Assembly: GCA_021162325.1 (NCBI GenBank)
Contig: JAGGYV010000146.1
Location: 1 to 10,342, forward strand
DNA from: Desulfobacteraceae bacterium
Lineage (GTDB): Bacteria; Desulfobacterota; Desulfobacteria; Desulfobacterales; Desulfosalsimonadaceae
Reading direction: 5' to 3'
DNA length: 10,342 nucleotides
The translations under genes were made by a program, and so were the position numbers. The notes beneath the pieces were generated by a model. It worked only from the letters and a program-made list of their open reading frames with translations, searched no databases and was not told the DNA's origin. Below are positions 1-6,154 of the stretch, piece after piece. Each line of letters opens with the position of its first letter. Positions within the stretch are counted from its first letter, which is position 1.

Positions 1-188
1 AGCACTTTAAACGCGTTGGATTTTCCGGCCCAGTTTAAGACATATCGTTCGTTTTTAAATTCAATATCCTCGCCAAGGGCAGCTTTTAACTTTTCCCAGT
101 CGATTTGCTTTTCCGTAAACGCTTCAGGGAATATTGATTTCAGCTTTTCAATTTTATCTTCGCAAATATCCAGCGACCTGCCATCCAT
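1..188 (-). CDS. Type III restriction-modification DNA methyltransferase (Mod), N-terminal fragment cut by window edge
   Basis: The minus strand is open from an ATG at 188 to the left edge (62 codons) and carries a good Shine-Dalgarno stretch (AAGGGA) about 6 nt upstream of the start. The translation begins MDGRSLDICEDKIEKLKSIF and contains ERYVLNWAGKSNAF near residues 49-60. A short helical N-terminus followed by a (Y/H)-x-LNW-x-GK motif is the typical opening of the Mod subunit of type III restriction-modification systems, which methylates adenine in an asymmetric site and pairs with a Res helicase-nuclease. The catalytic motifs (DPPY and the SAM-binding motif) lie outside the window, so activity cannot be judged, nor can the presence of res. 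Reading direction is leftwards, away from the oxidoreductase gene. The family call rests on the N-terminal motif alone; a type I or orphan adenine methylase is less likely. Confidence 0.75.
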   Translation of the reverse strand, partial: MDGRSLDICEDKIEKLKSIFPEAFTEKQIDWEKLKAALGEDIEFKNERYVLNWAGKSNAFKV

Positions 189-242
189 AATTATTTCCCT
201 TTGGTAGTTTAAAAACCCAACCCGAATACGCCGGTTAATGGA

Positions 243-327
243 GAATGTCGAACAAGGTGTTTTTAAACCGCAGAAGTAAAAGACAATACATCAAAATTCG
301 ACATTCCTTGTTCGACATTCTGCGGTT
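243..327. repeat. Interleaved (permuted) inverted-repeat element
   Basis: GAATGTCGAACAAGG (243-257) is perfectly complementary to 306-320, and AACCGCAGAA (266-275) is perfectly complementary to 318-327. The right side (306-327) is therefore one continuous 22-base arm whose two halves match two separate, order-swapped left pieces. TTCGACATTC also occurs twice in direct orientation (297-306 and 311-320). The element lies just upstream of the methyltransferase gene, inside its probable 5' region. The structure is visible directly. That it is a dispersed, mobile-type repeat is inferred. Confidence 0.7.
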
Positions 328-395
328 CGTTTAAAAAAAATCCCTTAAGTGAATGACCTTATATCTTGACGATTCAAACAAAAGCGACCTCATGC

Positions 396-469
396 CGGTT
401 GAAAAAATCAGCAATATAAGTTAACAGTTTTCAGGCGAATTGTTAATACTTATTTCCAAATTTTAACCG
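396..469. repeat. Long imperfect hairpin in AT-rich spacer
   Basis: Positions 416-430 pair with 437-453 over 15 base pairs, including two G-T pairs and a two-base bulge at 447-448, and leave a six-base loop TCAGGC (431-436). An outer stem joins 396-404 to 461-469 (CGGTT with AACCG plus four more pairs). No T-run follows on either strand, so it is not a simple terminator. It sits between the oxidoreductase terminator and the methyltransferase gene. It could be a structured leader, a small RNA or a repeat; the sequence does not decide. Confidence 0.4.
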
Positions 470-483
470 ATAATGCCTGGCAC

Positions 484-526
484 AAAAAAAGAGGCTGCCT
501 GGATACCCATCCAAACAGCCTCTTTT
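484..526 (-). terminator. Intrinsic terminator of the pyruvate oxidoreductase gene
   Basis: Read on the minus strand, AAAAGAGGCTG (526-516) pairs with 497-487 as an 11-bp stem. An AA/CC internal mismatch and a second 5-bp stem (TGGAT with ATCCA) around a four-base loop extend it. The stem runs straight into a run of seven T on the minus strand (complement of 484-490). It lies 46 bases beyond the stop codon of the gene at 572-4123, as expected for Rho-independent termination. Confidence 0.9.
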
Positions 527-571
527 ACAGTAAACAACAATCAGTCAACTATATAGTTGTCGTTTGATTTT

Positions 572-3500
572 TCATTTGGCGTTTTTATCATCCGGCGTTT
601 TACAAACCGCCGTCGGGTCCGCCATGTTTTTATATGTCACATACTTTTTTTTCAGTTCTTCTTCAATCCGGGCGCGCAGTTTTTTAGATTCCCCGGGAAA
701 TGTTTTTTCCAGAGAGGCAAACCGGTTCTCACCGCCTAAAAATTTCTGGATGGTTCCGTCCGGTTCTTTGGATTCAAAAATAAACGGATTTTTCCCTTCA
801 TCTTCCAGCAGGGGATTATATCGATACAATGGCCAGTAACCACTGGTCACTGCCAGCTTCATTTCTTCCTGACTTTTGCCCATGCCTTTCTTTAAGCCCT
901 GATTAATACACGGCGCATAGCAGATAATCAGCGAGGGGCCGGGATAACTGTCCGCCTCAAGGAACGCTTTGAGCATCTGCTGTTTGTTGGCCCCCATGGA
1001 CACAGACGCCACATACACATATCCGTATGTCATGGCAATCAGTCCCAGATCTTTTTTACCGGTCTTTTTACCGGAAGCGGCAAACTTGGCCACCGCGCCG
1101 GTGGGCGTTGCCTTTGACGCCTGACCGCCGGTATTGGAATACACCTCGGTATCCATCACCAGAATATTCACGTCCTCGCCGGAGGCGATCACGTGATCCA
1201 CACCGCCAAAACCAATATCATAGGCCCATCCGTCTCCGCCAAACACCCAGACTGATTTCTTCACCAGCAGGTCCGACATGTCATAAATGGATTGTAAAAG
1301 CGGCGTTCGCTCAACGTCTAAAAGCATGTCCTGAATTTTCCGGCCGTATGTTCTGGAGTTTTCCACATCATCGACACCAGTCAGCCATCCGTTAATGGCC
1401 TCTTTGAATTGTGTCGGAATGTCAGTTTCCAAGGCTTCCTTTAAAAGGTCCGCCAGCTTTTTACGCCGATGGGCAGTTGAAATGCTCATACCATAACCGA
1501 ACTCCGCCGCATCCTCAAACAAGGAACTCCCCCAGGAAGGGCCGTGTCCGTCTTTATTGGTGCAATACGGAATGGATGGCGCCGAACCACCCCAGATGGA
1601 ACTGCAACCAGTGGCATTGGCAATGATCATCCGCTCGCCAAACAACTGAGTCAATACTTTCACATAAGGGGTTTCTCCACAGCCCGCGCACGCGCCGGAA
1701 AATTCAATCAACGGCTGCTGGAACTGACTGCCTTTAACGGATTCCCGCTTCACCAGGTCATCTCTGACCGGAAGGGTATCAAAAAATTCCTGGTTGGGTA
1801 CCTGAACAGGTGTCTGGGTGGCAATCGGACGCATCACCAAAGCCGGTTTTTTGGCCGGACAAATATCCATGCAGTTACCGCATCCCTGACAATCCATGGT
1901 ATTGATCTGAATTCTGAACTGATATTCTTTGAGTTCTTTGCCGGTGGCTGGTATTGTTTCAAATGCCGCTGGCGCGTCTTTGATTTCATCCGCCGTAATC
2001 ACTACCGGTCGGATGGCTGCATGGGGACAGACAAACGCACACTGATTGCACTGAATACAATTCTCAGCAAGCCATTCCGGAACATTAATCGCCACCCCGC
2101 GTTTTTCATATTGTGAGGTTGCCACCGGAAAAATTCCATCCGGTTCAAACGCACTGACCGGCAACTCATCCCCTTTTTGGGCCTGCATGGGCTGCATGAT
2201 ATTTTTTACAAAATCCGGAATATCGGAAACTGAAGAAGCGCCTTTTGAATCCGTTTCCGCCCATGAAGCCGGAATATTAATTTCTTTTAAATTTTCAAGC
2301 GTCTGATCCACTGCATCCATATTCATCTGGACAATCTTATCTCCCTTTTTACCGTACGTTTTCTTTATATCCGCCTTCAAGAACGCGACGGCCTCCTCAA
2401 ACGGCAGCACATTGGCCAGGCTGAAAAACGCGGTCTGCATGATCATGTTAATCCGGGTGCCGAGCCCGACGGACTCGCCGATTTTGACCGCATCTACGGT
2501 ATAAAATTTTAATTTCTTTTCAGCGATAGTCCGTTGCATGGCAGGCGGCAATGCTGTTTCCATGTCATCCTGTGTCCATGGCGAATTCAACAAAAACGTG
2601 CCGCCGTCTTTGATGCCTTCTAAAACATCATAAATCTCAACATAGTTGGATTTGTGACAGGCAACAAAATCCGCAGAATTAACCAGATACGTCGACTGAA
2701 TCGGCTGATCCCCAAAACGGAGATGAGAAACAGTAATACCGCCGGATTTTTTCGAATCATAGGCAAAATACCCTTGCGCAAACATATCCGTATTATCACC
2801 GATAATTTTAATCGCGCTTTTGTTGGCACCGACAGTTCCGTCGGATCCCAGCCCCCAGAACTTACATTGAACCGTCCCTTCAGGAGACGTATCAAATTTT
2901 TCATCCACCGGAAGCGACTGGTAGGTGACATCATCCTGTATGCCCACCGTAAAATGATTTTTAACCCCCACGGATCGCATATTGTCAAAAACCGCCTTTA
3001 CCATGGCCGGCGTGAATTCCTTGGAGCCCAGGCCATATCTTCCGCCGGTTATCTGGGGGATATTGTTCCCGTATTCCTTGAAAGCGACACATACATCCAT
3101 ATACAGCGGATCACCAATAGCGCCCGGTTCCTTGGTCCTGTCAAGCACCGTAATATGCTCAACCGTTGTCGGAATAGCGGAAAGAAAATGTTCAACGGAA
3201 AACGGCCGGTATAACCGGACCTTCACCAACCCTAAACGTTCTCCTTTTTCGTTTAAGGCATTAACAACCTCTTCAATGGTTTCCGTCGAAGACCCCATAG
3301 AAATGATAATGCGTTCAGCGTCCGGATGCCCGACATAATCAAACAGTTTGTACTGACGACCGGTCAAGGCACCGACTTTTGCCATGGATTCTTCAACAAT
3401 CGTCGGAATCTGCAAATAAAAGGGGTTGGCCGCTTCCCGGCCCTGAAAATAAATATCCGGGTTCTGAGCGGTCCCCCGGATATCCGGATGTTCCGGATTC

Positions 3501-4123
3501 ATTGCACGGGACCGAAACTCCCGGATGGCTTCATGATTCACCAAACCCGCAATATCATCATAATCAATGAGTTCGATCTTTTGAATTTCAGAAGACGACC
3601 GGAAGCCATCAAAAAAATGCAAAAACGGGAGACTCCCCTCAATGGCTGCCAAATGAGAAACCAGTGCAAGATCCATAATCTCCTGGACTGATCCGGAGGC
3701 GATCATCGCAAATCCGGCCTGTCGAACACTCATCACGTCACTGTGGTCCCCGAAAATAGAAAGCGCATGTGCGGAAAGAGATCTTGCCGTTACATGAAAC
3801 ACACAGGGAAGCAGCTCACCGGAAATCTTGTACATATTCGGTATCATGAGCAAAAGGCCCTGGGAGGCTGTAAAGGTCGTGGAAAGCGATCCGGTTGCCA
3901 GGGCACCGTGAACCGCACCGGCAGCACCGGCCTCAGACTGCATTTGTTTAACATTTAATGTCTGACCAAATATATTTTTCCGGCCCTGGGCGGACCATTC
4001 GTCCGCAGTTTCTCCCATTGAGGTCGAGGGGGTGATCGGATAAATCGCAGCGATATCACTCAAGGCATAGGCCACATGCACCGCCGCAGTATTCCCGTCA
4101 ATTGTTTTCATCTTCTTAGCCAT
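572..4123 (-). CDS. nifJ: Pyruvate:ferredoxin (flavodoxin) oxidoreductase, single-chain type
   Basis: This enzyme oxidatively decarboxylates pyruvate with CoA to acetyl-CoA and CO2 and reduces ferredoxin or flavodoxin; it is cytoplasmic, dimeric and oxygen sensitive. All expected parts are present in 1183 residues. The N-terminal pyruvate/ThDP domain has YPITPS with Thr31, Glu64 and Arg114. FWGLGSDGTVGANK lies at 422-435. The ferredoxin domain has Cys689/692/695/699 and Cys745/748/751/755 for two 4Fe-4S clusters. The third cluster uses CAGC (812, 815), Cys840 and Cys1072 (in CYAPC). The ThDP/Mg motif GDGW is at 963-966, followed by EVYSNTGGQ (993-1001). Numbering is nearly that of the Desulfovibrio africanus enzyme, but the chain ends about 50 residues earlier, so the C-terminal domain VII tail of that protein appears to be missing. 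GGAG lies 9 nt before the ATG. A 155-bp spacer and a strong terminator suggest a single-gene unit. Confidence 0.97.
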   Translation of the reverse strand: MAKKMKTIDGNTAAVHVAYALSDIAAIYPITPSTSMGETADEWSAQGRKNIFGQTLNVKQMQSEAGAAGAVHGALATGSLSTTFTASQGLLLMIPNMYKISGELLPCVFHVTARSLSAHALSIFGDHSDVMSVRQAGFAMIASGSVQEIMDLALVSHLAAIEGSLPFLHFFDGFRSSSEIQKIELIDYDDIAGLVNHEAIREFRSRAMNPEHPDIRGTAQNPDIYFQGREAANPFYLQIPTIVEESMAKVGALTGRQYKLFDYVGHPDAERIIISMGSSTETIEEVVNALNEKGERLGLVKVRLYRPFSVEHFLSAIPTTVEHITVLDRTKEPGAIGDPLYMDVCVAFKEYGNNIPQITGGRYGLGSKEFTPAMVKAVFDNMRSVGVKNHFTVGIQDDVTYQSLPVDEKFDTSPEGTVQCKFWGLGSDGTVGANKSAIKIIGDNTDMFAQGYFAYDSKKSGGITVSHLRFGDQPIQSTYLVNSADFVACHKSNYVEIYDVLEGIKDGGTFLLNSPWTQDDMETALPPAMQRTIAEKKLKFYTVDAVKIGESVGLGTRINMIMQTAFFSLANVLPFEEAVAFLKADIKKTYGKKGDKIVQMNMDAVDQTLENLKEINIPASWAETDSKGASSVSDIPDFVKNIMQPMQAQKGDELPVSAFEPDGIFPVATSQYEKRGVAINVPEWLAENCIQCNQCAFVCPHAAIRPVVITADEIKDAPAAFETIPATGKELKEYQFRIQINTMDCQGCGNCMDICPAKKPALVMRPIATQTPVQVPNQEFFDTLPVRDDLVKRESVKGSQFQQPLIEFSGACAGCGETPYVKVLTQLFGERMIIANATGCSSIWGGSAPSIPYCTNKDGHGPSWGSSLFEDAAEFGYGMSISTAHRRKKLADLLKEALETDIPTQFKEAINGWLTGVDDVENSRTYGRKIQDMLLDVERTPLLQSIYDMSDLLVKKSVWVFGGDGWAYDIGFGGVDHVIASGEDVNILVMDTEVYSNTGGQASKATPTGAVAKFAASGKKTGKKDLGLIAMTYGYVYVASVSMGANKQQMLKAFLEADSYPGPSLIICYAPCINQGLKKGMGKSQEEMKLAVTSGYWPLYRYNPLLEDEGKNPFIFESKEPDGTIQKFLGGENRFASLEKTFPGESKKLRARIEEELKKKYVTYKNMADPTAVCKTPDDKNAK

Positions 4124-4213
4124 AATGAAATGCTCCGTAAGGTAAAAAATTATTGGTTAAGACTCGCTATAAAAAATAGCAATCCTGAAAAACGAGTGAA
4201 AGTTTAAAAATTT

Positions 4214-4243
4214 ATTATAAATTAAATATTATGTAAAGGATAA
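4214..4243 (-). promoter_or_regulatory. Candidate sigma-70-type promoter for the pyruvate oxidoreductase gene
   Basis: On the minus strand a perfect TATAAT (4219-4214) lies about 90 bases upstream of the ATG at 4123. A weak -35 (TTATCC, 4243-4238) sits 18 bases further up. The surrounding 155-bp spacer is very AT-rich, so a chance match to TATAAT is possible. A small dyad, GCTAT/ATAGC, lies downstream at 4166-4180. No convincing terminator for the upstream lyase gene is seen here, so some read-through from it is possible. Confidence 0.35.
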
Positions 4244-4278
4244 ATCTTGGTGGCGTCATGAAGGATTAAATAAATAGT

Positions 4279-5790
4279 TTATTCAACCTTGTACAACAGA
4301 TCAATATACTTTCCCAGCATATCTTCCACAAGGCCGCGAAACGGTATGGTGGCGGCCATGCCATAGACCGGTGCCATTTCCCCTTTTTCATCCGGATGGG
4401 CCTTTACAAATTCAACGGATGTTTTCAAATCCTGGATAAACCGGTCGGCCACACCCGCCCGAGCATGCCTTAAGGTCACGCAGATATGAACACATGCCGG
4501 TTTGTGCAGACCGTTTAAGCTCCAGCCTTTCTGCCCCATCTGGTCCATGACCTGATAAATATTTAAGTCATCAGACGCAAACGCGATCACCCACAGGGGA
4601 TCACCGAGAATTTTAAGCTCAGGGATCTGATTGATACCCGATTTTATAGTGGATGCCGTTTCAAGAATTTTACGGGTCGCTGCCAGGTATCCTTTTTCTC
4701 CGATGGAAACCATGGCTGCCCAGCAGGCCGCACTTAACGCACCCGGCCGGCTACCGGCAAAGGTGGGAGAAAAATACAACCCCCCCGGCCAGTCGGTAAT
4801 GGTAAAATACTGGTACCGTCTTAATTTGGTCCCACGATATAAAATAACCGATGTCCCTTTAGCGGCATATCCGTATTTATGGGTATCTGCGGAAATCGAA
4901 GTCACCCCCGGTAACCGAAAATCCACCGGTGGGATATCATATCCGAGCTTTTCCGCCCACGGCACCACAAATCCGCCCAGACACGCGTCCGTATGAAACC
5001 CGATACCTTTTTTGCGGGCAAGTTCGGACAATTCTTCAATGGGATCAATCACCCCATGAGGAAAACACGGAGACGAGCCGACAATAACAATGGTATTTTT
5101 GGTTATTGCCTTTTTCGTGACTTTCATATCCGCCCTGAAATCCGGCCCCACCGGTATATGAATAATTTTGATGTTAAAATACTGGGCCGCCTTGTCAAAT
5201 GCCGCATGCGCGGTCACCGGAACGATCATTTCCGGCCGGGTGATGTTTTTTTCTTTTCGGGCCCGGTCCCGGTAGGTTTTCATGGCCAGCAAAATGCTTT
5301 CCGTGCCGCCGGATGAGACCACGCCGCAGATGTCATCTTCGGTTTTATCCGCACCGAGCATGATTGCGGTCATAGAGACAATCTCAGACTCAAACTTGGT
5401 GGCACTCGGCCAGATATCCGAATGCAGGGGATTGCTCTGGGAATTGAGCCCATAAATTTGATTTAAAAACTCGATATGATCCTGATCCCCGTGATACACG
5501 GCACCGGATACATATCCATCCTCCCACCGAAAAATTTCCGTCTCATGAATATCTTCCATGATATTGATAATATCTTTTTTGCCCAGACCGTTTTCCGGCA
5601 GCTTTGCAAAACTTTCCAATTTATCTTTGTATGGCTTAAGCGATCCTTCCAGATCCGCCATCATGGTATTTAATTCTTTTTCAATGGCTTTTTTGACAAA
5701 CCCAATATCCTTGATGGTATTAAATACCCGGGCGGCTATTCCCTGGGGAAGACGGGATAAGTATTTGTCCATAATTACTTGTATATCCAA
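4279..5790 (-). CDS. PLP-dependent sphingosine-1-phosphate lyase-like protein (group II decarboxylase fold)
   Basis: Family members cleave sphingoid-base 1-phosphates to a long-chain aldehyde and phosphoethanolamine; related group II enzymes decarboxylate amino acids. Numbered from the TTG at 5790 (503 residues), the PLP-phosphate motif SSGGTES is at 159-165, the ring-nitrogen aspartate is Asp268 (HTDACLGGF), and the Schiff-base lysine is Lys305 in SADTHKYGYAAKG, with a second lysine at 311. SNPLHSDIWP, FPHGVIDP and FAGSRPGALSAACWA also follow the eukaryotic lyase pattern closely, so the lyase call is better than plain glutamate or tyrosine decarboxylase. No membrane segment is seen at the N-terminus, unlike the human enzyme, so it is probably soluble. 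Start choice: a strong GGAGGA (5800-5795) stands 5 nt before TTG 5790. The upstream TTG at 5802 overlaps that ribosome site, and the ATG at 5772 is too far from it. The in vivo substrate is unproven. Confidence 0.85.
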   Translation of the reverse strand: MDIQVIMDKYLSRLPQGIAARVFNTIKDIGFVKKAIEKELNTMMADLEGSLKPYKDKLESFAKLPENGLGKKDIINIMEDIHETEIFRWEDGYVSGAVYHGDQDHIEFLNQIYGLNSQSNPLHSDIWPSATKFESEIVSMTAIMLGADKTEDDICGVVSSGGTESILLAMKTYRDRARKEKNITRPEMIVPVTAHAAFDKAAQYFNIKIIHIPVGPDFRADMKVTKKAITKNTIVIVGSSPCFPHGVIDPIEELSELARKKGIGFHTDACLGGFVVPWAEKLGYDIPPVDFRLPGVTSISADTHKYGYAAKGTSVILYRGTKLRRYQYFTITDWPGGLYFSPTFAGSRPGALSAACWAAMVSIGEKGYLAATRKILETASTIKSGINQIPELKILGDPLWVIAFASDDLNIYQVMDQMGQKGWSLNGLHKPACVHICVTLRHARAGVADRFIQDLKTSVEFVKAHPDEKGEMAPVYGMAATIPFRGLVEDMLGKYIDLLYKVE

Positions 5791-5795
5791 TGATT

Positions 5796-5800
5796 CCTCC
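5796..5800 (-). promoter_or_regulatory. Ribosome binding site deciding a TTG start
   Basis: GGAGG read on the minus strand is the only strong Shine-Dalgarno match near the 5' end of the lyase gene. Its spacing fits the TTG at 5790 (5 nt). It excludes the longer TTG reading at 5802, which it overlaps, and disfavours the ATG at 5772 (23 nt away). Confidence 0.6.
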
Positions 5801-5949
5801 AAAATTATTTGCGTTCAAGATGATATCAGATTACCCAAATTTTCTGCTGAAGACATAAAACAGGCCATGTATTTTCGTATCTTTTTTCAGAAAAATCTGA
5901 CCGTCTTTTCAGTTTAAATAATTTTTCAATATGTCCGGCATTAAATTCT

Positions 5950-6081
5950 GGATTCCCGCCTTCGCGGGAATGACGGACGGAAGGCATTCCCCATGGATTG
6001 TCATTCTCGGCCCCACACGTCATTCCCGGCCCCACACGTCATTCTCAGCCCCACACGTCATTCCCGCGAAGGCGGGAATCC
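5950..6081. repeat. 132-bp repeat element with 26-bp perfect inverted arms
   Basis: Positions 5950-5975 and 6056-6081 are exact reverse complements (26 of 26), with an 80-base centre. Each arm is itself a small palindrome, TTCCCGC-CTTC-GCGGGAA. Arms built on ATTCCCGC...GCGGGAAT are a common type of dispersed intergenic repeat in proteobacteria and relatives (for example the Neisseria dRS3-like class). This element fills most of the 350-bp gap between the kinase and lyase genes. Short open frames across it, encoding RHSREGG-like peptides, are typical repeat artefacts and not genes. The rest of the gap (5803-5949 and 6082-6154) shows no clear promoter, RNA or gene. Confidence 0.85.
6000..6056 (+). 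repeat. Three tandem 19-bp repeats inside the inverted-repeat element
   Basis: Units at 6000-6018, 6019-6037 and 6038-6056 read GTCATTC(T/C)C(G/A)GCCCCACAC. The next GTCATTCCC begins the right inverted arm at 6057. Each unit starts with the same bases as that arm, suggesting the array grew from it by slippage or repeated duplication. Confidence 0.85.
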
Positions 6082-6154
6082 AAAACAAGCATCACACAAT
6101 ATATGGGTCGCACGACTCTTTGAGGACTTAACAGTCTTTGTCCATTTACTTTAT

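Noticed and set aside
1027..3958. Several plus-strand and one extra minus-strand open frame of 70-190 codons inside the pyruvate oxidoreductase gene
   Set aside because: All overlap a full-length, motif-complete gene in other frames, lack ribosome sites and show no recognisable domains.
4162..4197. Nested dyads ACTCG/CGAGT and GCTAT/ATAGC as terminator of the lyase gene
   Set aside because: Short stems in AT-rich DNA with no T-run in the right place.
4631..5673. Plus-strand open frames across the lyase gene
   Set aside because: Antisense shadows of a well-conserved coding sequence with no start signals.
5887..5900. TCAGA/TCTGA hairpin upstream of the lyase gene as a terminator or operator
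   Set aside because: Only 5 bp with a short loop and no suitable T-run for a gene ending nearby; too weak to list.
6000..6056. CRISPR array
   Set aside because: The 19-bp units are directly adjacent with no spacers, so this is a tandem repeat.
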